A DNA stretch of 64,000 nt from Mucilaginibacter sp. OK283 (GCF_900110415.1 NZ_FODR01000008.1:124001-188000), one strand, 5' to 3'. Numbered from the stretch's first letter, positions 18,436-28,363 are shown. A program made the numbers and translations. The notes: generated by a model from the letters alone, not told the origin.

Positions 18436-20088
18436 ATGCTGAATAAACAAGATATTTTTGGCTATGAGCCGGATCAGAAATACAAAACATCCGTTGCTTA
18501 TTTTTCAATGGAATTCGCGGTTGACCAGGCTTTAAAAATCTATAGCGGCGGATTGGGTTTCTTATCCGGCTCGCATTTAAGAAGTGCTTATGAGTTAAAG
18601 CAAAACATGGTAGGCATAGGTATGCTGTGGAAATACGGTTATTATGACCAGGTGAGGGATGGCAACGCCTTTATGAAGCCGGAATTTATTGAAAAGCAGT
18701 ATTCCTTTTTACAGGATACTGGTATAGTTTTTATTGTACAGGTGCATGACGCGCCTGTACATGTTAAAGCCTGGTTGTTAAAACCCGAAACATTTGGTAC
18801 GGCGCCCATATTTTTATTGAGTACAAATGTTCCGGAAAACGATGAAGTGTCTAAGTCGATTACCTATAGGCTATACGATTCAAACGAGGCAACCCGGATA
18901 GCGCAAACCATTATTTTAGGCGTTGGCGGCGCTATATTGCTGGACATTTTAGGCTTTGAACCGGATATTTATCACATGAACGAAGGGCACTCGGTATCAT
19001 TAAACTTCTACCTGTACGCTAAATATAAAAGCCTGGAAGAAGTGAAGAAAAGAGTGGTTTTTACCACCCATACCCCCGAGATGGCCGGTAACGAAGCGCA
19101 TAGATATGACCTGCTAAAAAAAATGTCGTTTTTTTATCATTTACGGGAGCACGAAGTAAAATCGTTGTTAGGGATGGACGGAGATAGTTTTAACTACACC
19201 CTGGCGGCGCTTAAGTTCTCGGGTAAAGCAAATGGCGTATCTAAACTTCATGGCGAAGTAGCGCGGCAAATGTGGAGCGATAATCCCGGTGTTTGCGAAA
19301 TTATAGCCATCACTAACGCACAAAATAAAGCCTATTGGCGGGATGTTGCATTAGATGAGGCCATCGCTGCGAATAATGCTGAAGCTATTGTTGCCCGTAA
19401 AAAGGCTATGAAGCTTGATCTGTTCCGGGTGATAGCAGACCAGTGCGGAAAATTATTTGACCCAAACGTGCTGACCATAGTATGGGCCCGCCGTTTTGCC
19501 GGCTATAAACGGGCCGACCTGGTAATGCAGGACTGGGAAAGATTTATGGCCATGGTAAATAATGCTAAATATCCTGTACAACTGATCTGGGCCGGCAAGC
19601 CCTACCCGGAGGATGAAGGTTCTATCGCTTTATTCAACCAGATCATCGCACGTACGCGGGCATTTGCCAACTGCGCGGTGTTAACCGGTTACGAACTGCA
19701 TTTATCGGCCTTGCTAAAAAAAGGATCGGATGTTTGGCTCAACAATCCGCGGATGTACCGCGAGGCATCGGGCACCAGCGGCATGACTGCGGCCATGAAT
19801 GGCAGCATTAACCTCTCCCTGCCAGATGGCTGGGTACCTGAGTTTGCCAAAGACATGAAAAACTGTTTCCTGGTTCAGCCCGCATCCAACGAGCTGCAGG
19901 CGCATGAAAAAGATAACCAGGAAAACAGGAACCTCATGGATGTGCTGGAAAAAGCGGTATTGCCCATGTATTATGGCGCTCCAAAAAAATGGTTAGGTAT
20001 CATGCAACAGGCTGCCACAGATGTGGCACCCACATTTGAAGCCGGGCGATTGGCAGCCGAATATTACGAGAAAATGTATAGCCTGTAA
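18436..20088 (+). CDS. glgP: Short-type alpha-glucan phosphorylase family protein (GT35)
   Basis: 550 aa, the short bacterial/archaeal phosphorylase type. Family segments include VAYFSMEFAVDQALKIYSGG (about 20-39), DIYHMNEGHSVSLNFYL, FTTHTPEMAGNEAHRYD, the phosphate-site segment WARRFAGYKRADL and REASGTSGMTAAMNG. In typical members that last motif is GTSGMK, whose Lys carries pyridoxal phosphate; here the position is Thr451 (codon at 19786). The expected reaction is release of glucose 1-phosphate from alpha-1,4-glucan, which would mobilise amylosucrase-made glucan, but the missing Lys makes ordinary PLP-dependent activity uncertain. Last gene of the ackA-xfp operon. Confidence 0.82.
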   Translation: MLNKQDIFGYEPDQKYKTSVAYFSMEFAVDQALKIYSGGLGFLSGSHLRSAYELKQNMVGIGMLWKYGYYDQVRDGNAFMKPEFIEKQYSFLQDTGIVFIVQVHDAPVHVKAWLLKPETFGTAPIFLLSTNVPENDEVSKSITYRLYDSNEATRIAQTIILGVGGAILLDILGFEPDIYHMNEGHSVSLNFYLYAKYKSLEEVKKRVVFTTHTPEMAGNEAHRYDLLKKMSFFYHLREHEVKSLLGMDGDSFNYTLAALKFSGKANGVSKLHGEVARQMWSDNPGVCEIIAITNAQNKAYWRDVALDEAIAANNAEAIVARKKAMKLDLFRVIADQCGKLFDPNVLTIVWARRFAGYKRADLVMQDWERFMAMVNNAKYPVQLIWAGKPYPEDEGSIALFNQIIARTRAFANCAVLTGYELHLSALLKKGSDVWLNNPRMYREASGTSGMTAAMNGSINLSLPDGWVPEFAKDMKNCFLVQPASNELQAHEKDNQENRNLMDVLEKAVLPMYYGAPKKWLGIMQQAATDVAPTFEAGRLAAEYYEKMYSL

Positions 20089-20152
20089 CAAGGTATCTGT
20101 ATATTAGTTGTTAATTGATTGGCCGTTTTGTGCCCAATGTCAGTTTTTTCCA

Positions 20153-20164
20153 TGACGGCCATCA
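20153..20164. promoter_or_regulatory. Weak Crp/Fnr-like site upstream of transpeptidase-like gene
   Basis: TGACGGCCATCA keeps the TGA-N6-TCA core but differs by one base from TGAT-N4-ATCA. It lies 53 bp before the start at 20217. Reported only because three similar sites occur in the window. Confidence 0.25.
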
Positions 20165-20216
20165 TGCACAATGGCAGGTTTTAGCACGATCTTTATAAAG
20201 CTAAAACCAGATAAAG

Positions 20217-21371
20217 ATGCAAAAATATCACCGCTTGTTTTTCTTTTCGGCAGGAGTAACTTTGTTGTTATTGTTATTCGGCGCTGCACCAGAGGCCGCG
20301 GCATACAGTGCCCGAAAAGATACATCCATAGCAACCTCTATAAAAAGCCAACTCGCAGTACACCGCAAAGAATTATACTTCCCAAACAGTGTTCAGCGCG
20401 TTTACCGGCAAACCGGCTTCAAGCTGGCCTGGATAGCGCCAGACACCGTTAAAACTCATGCTACCGATGCTATGCTGTTGCTTGATTGTGTGGTTACCTA
20501 CGGGCTAAAACACGCCGATTATCATCCAGATCAGTTATTATACGATAAGTTGAAGCTACTCAGATCAAGCTCAAGCCCGGTTAGCAACAGGCAAAAAGCG
20601 ATGTTCGACATCCTGTTAACCGATGCCATAATTGCTTTTGAAAACAACCTGCATTATGGCCGGCTTAACCCGAATTACCCTACCGCAAAAATCGACTCGG
20701 GAATTAAAAGCGAGTTTAATGCCGAAAAGGTGCTGATCAATGCACTTAAAAGCCAGCAATTTGAAAAAGAGATCAGCAAGGTGCAACCTCAATCCAAAGC
20801 TTACGCGTCCCTGAAACATCAAATGTATTTGATGAAAGGACTTTATGAACTGGATTGTTACGAGTTTAGTGAAGCCGACGTGCAACGGGTAGCCATCAAT
20901 ATGGAGCGCCTGCGCTGGTACAGCAACAGGAAAAAAACACCTGTTGATATCAACATCCCTTCAGGTATATTAACTGTGCATACCAAAACCGGCGATCAAT
21001 ACTTCAAAATAAAAATAGGCAAACCTGGTATGGATATGTTGGCGACAGGCCTGGATTATTCGGCAATCAACATCACCACAGCTAAAGGGCATGTATTTTT
21101 GCAGGTAAGCAGGCCGGGCTATCAAAAGCAAGGAGAACCGGTTATAATAACACCCGTTGTTGGCCAGGATACAGCCATTATCCAGGTTAATGTTGTCCGC
21201 GGCGCTAAGCTTTTGGCCTTGCTATCAAACATCGGCAAAAAGCAGTCCATTCCAGTCTCGCTTACTTACCTCACCTGCGATATCCGGAACGGGCAGCTGG
21301 TTACTTATAAAGATATTTTTTATGCCGATCAAAGATTGAAAAAAGCATTATACAAGGTTAGCAAGCCTTGA
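20217..21371 (+). CDS. L,D-transpeptidase-scaffold protein without the catalytic motif
   Basis: 384 aa with a signal peptide (cut near APEAAAYSA). The N-terminal half matches the scaffold region of YcbB-type L,D-transpeptidases (LLLDCVVTYGLKHADYHPDQ and VQRVAINMERLRWYSN). The C-terminal end also matches the family end (IPVSLTYLTCDIRNGQLVTY and DIFYADQRLKKAL). The middle of the YkuD domain is shortened, and the HGT / SHGCVR catalytic motif with its Cys is absent. The family normally forms 3-3 cross-links in peptidoglycan; this member looks like a pseudoenzyme or a binding/regulatory paralogue. The frame is intact, so it is not an obvious decayed gene. Confidence 0.75.
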   Translation: MQKYHRLFFFSAGVTLLLLLFGAAPEAAAYSARKDTSIATSIKSQLAVHRKELYFPNSVQRVYRQTGFKLAWIAPDTVKTHATDAMLLLDCVVTYGLKHADYHPDQLLYDKLKLLRSSSSPVSNRQKAMFDILLTDAIIAFENNLHYGRLNPNYPTAKIDSGIKSEFNAEKVLINALKSQQFEKEISKVQPQSKAYASLKHQMYLMKGLYELDCYEFSEADVQRVAINMERLRWYSNRKKTPVDINIPSGILTVHTKTGDQYFKIKIGKPGMDMLATGLDYSAINITTAKGHVFLQVSRPGYQKQGEPVIITPVVGQDTAIIQVNVVRGAKLLALLSNIGKKQSIPVSLTYLTCDIRNGQLVTYKDIFYADQRLKKALYKVSKP

Positions 21372-21412
21372 TCACGCCACCTCACCGAAAATTTGATACC
21401 GGTTTTAGCATT

Positions 21413-22597
21413 TTAACTACTGATTTTGATGATTAACCCAATAACGGCAGCTATACCAATAATATAAGGTTCCTGTATTTTTTTGATATAAATAAGTGCA
21501 GCTACGGTAGCTAAAGCAATCAGCGCTGTAGGGATATCAACAATTGACCGTAACCCGATAATAATTACCGACCCTACCAGGGCGCCTATTACCGATGCGG
21601 TGATGCCCTCTACAAATGCTTTGATGCTGGTATTTTTGGCGATCTTTTTAAAAGATGGCGCTAAAGCGACAGTGAATAAATAACAAGGCAAAAAAGTAGC
21701 TAACGCGGCCACACATGCTCCCGGAAAACCGGCAACAAGATAACCGATAAACCCAACCGTGATAACCACGGGTCCCGGCGTGATCATAGCTACGGCAACC
21801 GCATCTACAAATTGATTTTCTGTTAGCCAGCCAAACTCCTTTACCACACCGCCATGCAAAAACGGCACAATGGCCAGGCCGCTGCCAAATACAAACGCAC
21901 CCGCTTTTGCAAAAAACCAGGCAATCTCCTGCAAAGTCTTTCCGTCATATTTCCAGAAACCGGTACTTATCAATATTCCGGCCGGCAGTACCGCCGGCTT
22001 TTTGACCCACCGGGGCGGCGCTTTGATAACCATATACACAATGCCGCAGCCCAGGAACAATAGTATTTCTTCTCTTTCGGTAATAATCGTAATTACAACA
22101 CCGGCTATATAAAAAAGCCACAACAGCCATTTGGATTTCATGGCAGCCGGTTCAAACTTGCTGATAGATTTAACAGTTAGTTTATAAGCGCTCATGGCGA
22201 CGATACCAATAACCGCTGCACCTACTCCATAAAACACTGCCTGCATCCAGGTTAAGCCGCCATAAAGCTTGTATGCCATGCCTAACAGCACCACCATGAT
22301 AAAGGAAGGCAGTACAAAAGCCAGGCCTGTAAGCGTTGCACCGATAAGGCCATAGTGAACAAAGCCTATATAGATACCCAACTGAGCCGCTAAAGGCCCG
22401 GGAGCCAGCTGCGCTAAAGCCAATCCTTCTTTATATTCTTCGGTCGTTAGCCAGTCTTTTTGCTCAACAAGGTCGCGCTGCATATACCCTACCAAAGCTA
22501 CCGGGCCGCCAAAACCCCAGGTGCCCATTTTTAAAAAGTATTTTGTAATATCCAGCAATGAATAAGCCGGTTGTTGTTTGGTTAATTGCTCTTCCAT
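21413..22597 (-). CDS. chrA: Chromate transporter, two-domain CHR family
   Basis: 394 aa with two homologous CHR halves and about 10-11 membrane segments. Half-one motifs are GTWGFGGPVALVGYMQRDL and AQLAPGPLAAQLGIYIGF; half-two motifs are FVFGSGLAIVPFLHGGVV and AMITPGPVVITVGFIGYL. Length is typical for long ChrA. The family exports chromate from the cytoplasm, although sulfate-related substrates are possible. It is the last gene of a minus-strand run behind a ChrB-domain regulator and a three-part RND efflux system, 54 bases after the membrane-fusion gene. The ChrB link supports a real role in chromate or related oxyanion resistance. Confidence 0.92.
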   Translation of the reverse strand: MEEQLTKQQPAYSLLDITKYFLKMGTWGFGGPVALVGYMQRDLVEQKDWLTTEEYKEGLALAQLAPGPLAAQLGIYIGFVHYGLIGATLTGLAFVLPSFIMVVLLGMAYKLYGGLTWMQAVFYGVGAAVIGIVAMSAYKLTVKSISKFEPAAMKSKWLLWLFYIAGVVITIITEREEILLFLGCGIVYMVIKAPPRWVKKPAVLPAGILISTGFWKYDGKTLQEIAWFFAKAGAFVFGSGLAIVPFLHGGVVKEFGWLTENQFVDAVAVAMITPGPVVITVGFIGYLVAGFPGACVAALATFLPCYLFTVALAPSFKKIAKNTSIKAFVEGITASVIGALVGSVIIIGLRSIVDIPTALIALATVAALIYIKKIQEPYIIGIAAVIGLIIKISS

Positions 22598-22651
22598 GGG
22601 TATTTCTCCTCGTTGTGCATATTTGCCAGGCTACAATATTTGCCTTTTTAC

Positions 22652-23737
22652 CTATTGCTTTACCTGCACGGTTGTGCCTTCTTTCAGTTCCTCATTGGCT
22701 TGTGCCACCAACTGGTCGCCAGGCTTCAAATCGCCGGCTATCTCGGTTTTTTCCTTGCCGGTAAAACCGGTCTTTACATCTACCCATTGAGTTTTTCCGT
22801 TTACCACCCTGATCACAAACTTGCGTTCCTGGGTAGATACCACTGCTTTAAACGGCACCAGGAACCCATCTTTGGGGCGGCTAACCGGCAATACAATTTG
22901 GGCGAACATGCCGGGTTTAAGTAAACCGTTTGCATTTGGAAAGGTAAGCTCCCAGGTTTCACTTCGCGTTTGCGGGTCAATGGCATCTGATTTTCGTGCC
23001 AGTTTGGCTTTAAACACCTGGCCGGGATTGGCCGATACCGTAAAACTTGCTTCATTATCTTTTAGCGTGGTGGAATTATATGCCTCCGGCACTGCCACAT
23101 CAACCCTTAACGACGAGTTATCTTCAACACGGAACAGCAGCGTTTTACCGGTATTATCTACAAAATCTCCTTTAAATATGTTCCTGGCTGTAACCACACC
23201 GTTAAAAGGCGACCGGATCACCAGGTAATCTTCCATAGCTTTATTGGCCTGAGTAGCCGAACGGGAGGCCTGGTAAACGGCACTATCCGTCCGCATTTGG
23301 TTTCGTGCAATTTCCAGTTCGTTATCAGCCACAGCACCGGGCGTTTGCGCAGCTTTTAATAACCTTAAATATGTTGATTTACTGGATTCATATTTTGACC
23401 TGGCGCCCATGCTGTTACTTTGGCTTTGCGCTTGCGCCGCTTTTAATTCGGGAGCATCAAGGACGCATAAAACCTGGCCTTTAGTAACTTTTGAGCCGAT
23501 ATCAACTTTTACTTCCTTCACATAGCCCGGTGTACGGGCATAAATATTGGCGCGATCGAACGGAATAATTTCTCCGGTGAGGTTCAGTTTGTTAGCAATG
23601 GGTTCTGGTTTCAGCGTTAACAGTTTAACCACCGGTTTTTCCGGCAGGCCCTGGGGGGCTGCTTTTTCGGCCTGGTTGCCGCCACAGGCCGCCAAAAGGC
23701 AAACAGGGACTAAGAATATATAATTGACAGCTTTCAT
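22652..23737 (-). CDS. RND efflux periplasmic adaptor (HlyD/MFP family)
   Basis: 361 aa lipoprotein (Cys18 in CLLAACGG). It has the barrel-sandwich hybrid halves (TPGYVKEVKVDIGSKVTKGQ and LVIRSPFNGVVTARNIFKGD), a helical hairpin between them, a beta-barrel and a membrane-proximal domain. It joins the inner-membrane pump to TolC. Its start overlaps the permease stop by 4 bases (ATGA), so the two are translationally coupled. Substrate is unknown; linkage to ChrA and ChrB suggests metal or oxyanion stress. Confidence 0.92.
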   Translation of the reverse strand: MKAVNYIFLVPVCLLAACGGNQAEKAAPQGLPEKPVVKLLTLKPEPIANKLNLTGEIIPFDRANIYARTPGYVKEVKVDIGSKVTKGQVLCVLDAPELKAAQAQSQSNSMGARSKYESSKSTYLRLLKAAQTPGAVADNELEIARNQMRTDSAVYQASRSATQANKAMEDYLVIRSPFNGVVTARNIFKGDFVDNTGKTLLFRVEDNSSLRVDVAVPEAYNSTTLKDNEASFTVSANPGQVFKAKLARKSDAIDPQTRSETWELTFPNANGLLKPGMFAQIVLPVSRPKDGFLVPFKAVVSTQERKFVIRVVNGKTQWVDVKTGFTGKEKTEIAGDLKPGDQLVAQANEELKEGTTVQVKQ

Positions 23738-26700
23738 GATTGATTTTCGGTTAGGGATTGATATTTGCTTTGCGGATCATCCGGATCCAAAGAGATAACA
23801 GGCACCGGCCGGTTACCTATGGAGAACTGGTATATTAACGGCAAAATAACCAGGCTGGAGAAGATGGAAAAGATAAGGCCGCCTATTACGGCTGTACCTA
23901 AGGGCGATGTTTGGTCGCCCCCCTCGCCTAAGCCTAAGGCCATTGGCACCATTCCGGCAATCATCGCTAAGCTGGTCATCAGGATAGGTCTTATCCGGTC
24001 TTTAATTCCCTGCAAATAGGGCTCCTGTAATTTTTCACTTCTATATTTTTCTGCCTGCGTTACAAACAGGATGGCATTGGCCACGGCCACACCTACAGCC
24101 ATGATACAGCCCATATAGGATTGTATATTCAGTGTTTTACCGCAGATCCATAGCAACAGCAGGCTCCCGGCTAATATGCCCGGTATAACCGAGATAATGA
24201 CCAGCGATAACCTGAACGACTGGAAGTTTACTGCTAACAAAAGGAAAATTACCACGATAGCCAGCAAAATACCATTCTGCAACTCCTGAAAAGTTTGTAA
24301 AAAAACTTCGGCCTGGCCCGGCTGCTGTATTTTCATGCCTTCGGGCAGTTTGCCGGTTTCACTGATAATCTTATCGATATCGTTAATGGCCGAACTCAGC
24401 GCTTTGCCCTGCAAATTGGCAGTTATGGTAATAAAGCGTTTTTGGTTTAAGCGGTCAAATTCGCCTTCGGTATTGCCCATTTTCCAGGTTGCTACATCGC
24501 GCATATAAACCTGCTTGCCGTTATTGGAGCTCAACAAAATATTATCTACCTGCGCGGCATCGTTCATTACCTGCTCAGGTATCTGCACCTGTACCTGGTA
24601 AGCTGTTCCGGCTGTTTTATCTACCCAATAATTGGGCTGCGTAAAACGGCTGGATGAAGTAGCCGCAGCCAGCGATTTCCCGGCATCCTCTACAGTAAGG
24701 CCTAATTGTCCCAGCTTTACCCTGTCAAATTCAATTTTCATGGCTGGGTAACCCTGCGGGGCGCTATAAGCTACATCGCGCAGGTAAGGCAGGGTTTTCA
24801 AACGCTCAACAATCTTTTTCCCAAACTGCCTGTCTTGTGCCAGGCTTTTACCTAAAACCTGCACCTGTATAGGAGTGCCCGTTCCCTGGCTCATTACCTG
24901 GCCTACCAAATCGGCGGGTTCAAAAGAAATATGTGCCCCGGGCATTTGCATACTTACCGCCTGGCGTACCTTTTCCCTGAAATCATCTATTTTGATACCG
25001 GAGCCTGTAATAAATTTAACCTTTAGCAGTGCCTCTTCGGGTCCGCTCGTCCACAGGTGAATAACGCTAACCGGGTAACTTGAACCCATCAAACCAACAT
25101 AGGCCGATGATATGGCAATTTTATTACCGCCCGAAAGACTATCGACCAGGTGAAGCAGTTGTTTTGTTTTTGCTTCCGTCCGTTCAATACGCGTCCCTTC
25201 TGGCAACCTTAGCCTTACCTGGAACTGCCCGGCATCAACTTTCGGAAAAAGCTCTTTTCCCACTGTAAGAAAAAGTAACGCCGCCAAAGCAATGGAAAGC
25301 ACGAGATAAACAGGTATTAAAATATTCCTGCCCGGCGACAGGCGATGAATCAGCCCTTCATGTCTTTCTTTAAAGCGTGTCATCCGTTTACCTTCTTTTG
25401 TGGTTTCGGCCAGCCGATCTTTGAACAACCAATTAGCAACCACCGGCACAAATGATTGCGATAACAGGAACGAGGCTATCATCGCAAAACCAACCGAAAG
25501 GGAAAGCGGCAGGAACATGGCTTTAGGAATGCCCGACATAAAGAAAGCCGGAAAAAATACCGCCAGGATACAAAGCAGGATTAACAATTTGGGCAAAGCA
25601 ATTTCTTTACAGGCTTCTAAAATGGCCCGTCCCTTCAGCTCGCCTTTTTCCTGGTGATGGTGGATATTTTCTATCGTTACGGTGGCTTCATCTACCAAAA
25701 TACCTATGGCCAGCGCCAAACCGCCAAGGGTCATGATGTTAATGGATTGCCCAAAAAGTCTGAGGCAGATAACCGCCGAAAGCAAGGCCAGCGGGATAGT
25801 TAAAACCACGATGAGCGAACCGCGCCAATCGCGCAAAAATAGCAGTACCATAAGGCCGGTGAGCAAAGCTCCTAAAATACCTTCCGTCATTAAGCTTTTT
25901 AATGAATTGATAACATAGCCCGATTGATCAAACTCATAACTTACTTTAATATCAGGCGGAATGGCCGCCTGCATATCCAGCAAGGCTGCTTTCACCTTTT
26001 GTACCACATCCCAGGTGGAGGCATCGGCCCTTTTGGTAACAGGGATATAAACAGAACGTTTGCCGTTAATTAACGCATAACCTGCTGTAATATCGGCACC
26101 ATTATCCACCTGCGCCAGGTCATGTACATAAACGGCCGGGCCACTGCCTGTTTTTACGGGAATATTGCCCAAATCCTGTATATTATCTACCACCGTATTT
26201 TGGGGGGCAATGAGCATCTGATCGCCCACACGCAGGTTACCCGCCGGCAGGATGGTGTTCCCTTTGGCAATTGCGGTCACCAGTTCTTCGGGGCTAACCC
26301 CATAGCTCCTTAGTTTATTAGGATCGGCCTTGATGAGCACCGAACGCTGATTACCGCCAAAGGGTGGCGGCGCCGAAACGCCAGGCAGGGTAGAGAACAT
26401 GGGCCGTACTTTAAATAGGGCCAGATCTGATACCTCGCCTAATGACCTGGTAGGGCTGCTGAAAACCAGTTGGCCAACCGCCACGCTGCCCCCGTCAAAG
26501 CGGGTTACAAATGGCGATACCGTGCCGGGAGGCATAAAAGCCCGCGCGCGGTTCACCATTGATACAACCTCGCCGGTGGCCTGCCCCATATCGGTGCCCT
26601 CGTAAAAATTCAATTTTAATAAAGTAACCCCCTGGATGGTTTTGCTTTCTACAGATTTAATACCGGTTACATACAAAAAGTGGTACTCATAATAGGAGGT

Positions 26701-26898
26701 TACAAACCCTTCAATCTGTTCGGCCGATAGCCCGCCGTATGTTTGCGCCACATAAATGGTGGGGGTACCCAGCTTCGGGAAAATATCTACCGGCATGGTA
26801 CGTATTGATACCACTGCGAAAAAAACGATGGCAATAACGGCTACAACAATGGTGACCGGCTTTCTTAATGAGGCGTATAAAAACTGGATAATGTTCAT
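23734..26898 (-). CDS. RND efflux inner-membrane permease
   Basis: 1054 aa, full length, with the two-repeat RND plan: TM1 at the N-terminus, two large periplasmic loops and 12 membrane segments. The TM4 proton-relay region reads LAIGILVDEATVTIENIHHH; the conserved acidic position is present, but DEAT differs from the DDA/DAA of classic drug or metal pumps. The C-terminal half has MTSLAMIAGMVPMALGLGEG. Start overlaps the tolC stop by 4 bases, and its own stop overlaps the adaptor start by 4. This is a three-gene coupled tripartite pump. Drug, dye or metal substrate cannot be decided from sequence. Confidence 0.93.
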   Translation of the reverse strand: MNIIQFLYASLRKPVTIVVAVIAIVFFAVVSIRTMPVDIFPKLGTPTIYVAQTYGGLSAEQIEGFVTSYYEYHFLYVTGIKSVESKTIQGVTLLKLNFYEGTDMGQATGEVVSMVNRARAFMPPGTVSPFVTRFDGGSVAVGQLVFSSPTRSLGEVSDLALFKVRPMFSTLPGVSAPPPFGGNQRSVLIKADPNKLRSYGVSPEELVTAIAKGNTILPAGNLRVGDQMLIAPQNTVVDNIQDLGNIPVKTGSGPAVYVHDLAQVDNGADITAGYALINGKRSVYIPVTKRADASTWDVVQKVKAALLDMQAAIPPDIKVSYEFDQSGYVINSLKSLMTEGILGALLTGLMVLLFLRDWRGSLIVVLTIPLALLSAVICLRLFGQSINIMTLGGLALAIGILVDEATVTIENIHHHQEKGELKGRAILEACKEIALPKLLILLCILAVFFPAFFMSGIPKAMFLPLSLSVGFAMIASFLLSQSFVPVVANWLFKDRLAETTKEGKRMTRFKERHEGLIHRLSPGRNILIPVYLVLSIALAALLFLTVGKELFPKVDAGQFQVRLRLPEGTRIERTEAKTKQLLHLVDSLSGGNKIAISSAYVGLMGSSYPVSVIHLWTSGPEEALLKVKFITGSGIKIDDFREKVRQAVSMQMPGAHISFEPADLVGQVMSQGTGTPIQVQVLGKSLAQDRQFGKKIVERLKTLPYLRDVAYSAPQGYPAMKIEFDRVKLGQLGLTVEDAGKSLAAATSSSRFTQPNYWVDKTAGTAYQVQVQIPEQVMNDAAQVDNILLSSNNGKQVYMRDVATWKMGNTEGEFDRLNQKRFITITANLQGKALSSAINDIDKIISETGKLPEGMKIQQPGQAEVFLQTFQELQNGILLAIVVIFLLLAVNFQSFRLSLVIISVIPGILAGSLLLLWICGKTLNIQSYMGCIMAVGVAVANAILFVTQAEKYRSEKLQEPYLQGIKDRIRPILMTSLAMIAGMVPMALGLGEGGDQTSPLGTAVIGGLIFSIFSSLVILPLIYQFSIGNRPVPVISLDPDDPQSKYQSLTENQS

Positions 26899-28292
26899 TT
26901 GCCGTATTGATTTAAAAACAGGTTCAGGTTGCCGCTGTAAGCCGCTTCATTTAATAATGCGCGCCATGCACTGTAATAAGCGATGCTGACTGTAGCTGCC
27001 GACTGAAATAATAATTGCTGCGCCTGTATCACATCGTAATAATTAATAAGACCCGATTTATATCTTGATTGAATACCCTTGTAGGTATACTCGGCCGAGC
27101 GTAATTGCTGCGGGGCAAGCTGTGCCGATTGCAGCGCCCTTTTAAAATTGGATGCTGCAATTTCTTTTTGGGTATTAAGGTGTAATTCGGTTTGCAAAAG
27201 TTGCTCACGGCTTGATGCGGTGATAAGTTCCTGTTGTTTCCATAGGGGCTTCTGCCTGAAAACTTCCAGTATCGGAAAAGCAATTTGTGCCCCCACACCA
27301 TAATTATAACGCTGAAAGCGCCAGCCGTCGCCGGAGTTTACCGAACCATCGGCGGCAATGCCCGATCCCCGACCGTAACCGGTGCTCCATAAGGTTAATT
27401 TGGGCAGGATGCTTCGCTTTAATGATTTTAACGCCAGTTCATTGGCATTTAGGTTGGCCTGTCCCAATTGCACTTCGGGGTGGCTGGTTGTTATAGTATC
27501 GCTTAAAGCAATTACGGGGAGAGTTTTAAAAAGTGAAGTATCAACCACCAGGCCGGCTGGTAGCGTACCACCTACCAGTTCCTTAAGCGCTATCAACGTG
27601 GAATCCTGTTGCTTTTCAAAAGTGATTAATTGCATTTGGGCCCGTGTATACTCCGATTGAAAGGACGAAGAGTCGGTTCCGGGCCGCAAACCGCTTATTA
27701 CCAGGGTTTGGGCCTGTTTTAAATTAAAAGCTGCTCTATCAATATTTGACCGGTAAACTTTAATCAACTCGCTAACCAGTAAATAATTTAACCAGGCGCC
27801 AATTACATTTACCTGGTGCTGAAACAGGGTTAAGTTCTCGTCTGCCTGCCCGTATTTCAATATGCCCTTAGCCAGGTCAACTTCGGCACGGCGCTGACCA
27901 AAAGTAACGGGTTCCCATTGCAGGTTAAGTGCGGCCGCGCTGCCCGGCACGCCGCTATAATCATTACCCTTGCTTGGCGGACCGCTGATAGGTGTAATAA
28001 ACTGCGGATAAACCATGCCGGTTATATTATTGGCGGTTGCATAATCTACCTGGTACGATGCGTTAAGCGACGGAATAATGCCATTCTGCTTATACTTCAC
28101 AGCATATTGTAAAGATTGTGTTTGCAATCTCTTGGCTTTTATCAAGGGATAATTAGCTGTTGCGGTATGCAGCAGGGAATCAAGATAGGGCTTACTTTGC
28201 TGCCCCAAAGTTTGCCTGGGGAATAAAAAACAAAGAAGCACACCTGCAAGCACGCTGATTTTTGGAAGGGCGGGTAAGTCGGGATATTTCAT
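26895..28292 (-). CDS. TolC-family outer-membrane efflux channel
   Basis: 465 aa with an N-terminal signal anchor (about residues 10-30). Two OEP repeats are visible, with long helices rich in Gln, Ala and Leu and the repeat starts LLHTATANYPLIKAKRLQTQ and ITTSHPEVQLGQANLNANEL. It forms the exit duct for the RND pump encoded next. It is the first pump gene, 71 bases after the ChrB/AraC regulator stop, an order (channel, pump, adaptor) that differs from the frequent adaptor-pump-channel arrangement. Confidence 0.9.
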   Translation of the reverse strand: MKYPDLPALPKISVLAGVLLCFLFPRQTLGQQSKPYLDSLLHTATANYPLIKAKRLQTQSLQYAVKYKQNGIIPSLNASYQVDYATANNITGMVYPQFITPISGPPSKGNDYSGVPGSAAALNLQWEPVTFGQRRAEVDLAKGILKYGQADENLTLFQHQVNVIGAWLNYLLVSELIKVYRSNIDRAAFNLKQAQTLVISGLRPGTDSSSFQSEYTRAQMQLITFEKQQDSTLIALKELVGGTLPAGLVVDTSLFKTLPVIALSDTITTSHPEVQLGQANLNANELALKSLKRSILPKLTLWSTGYGRGSGIAADGSVNSGDGWRFQRYNYGVGAQIAFPILEVFRQKPLWKQQELITASSREQLLQTELHLNTQKEIAASNFKRALQSAQLAPQQLRSAEYTYKGIQSRYKSGLINYYDVIQAQQLLFQSAATVSIAYYSAWRALLNEAAYSGNLNLFLNQYGK

Positions 28293-28363
28293 AGCTGGAA
28301 ATCCAGTACTGTATATGTAAGCGCAATACTATGGCAATTTACTATTTTAAAATAGAACAGATT

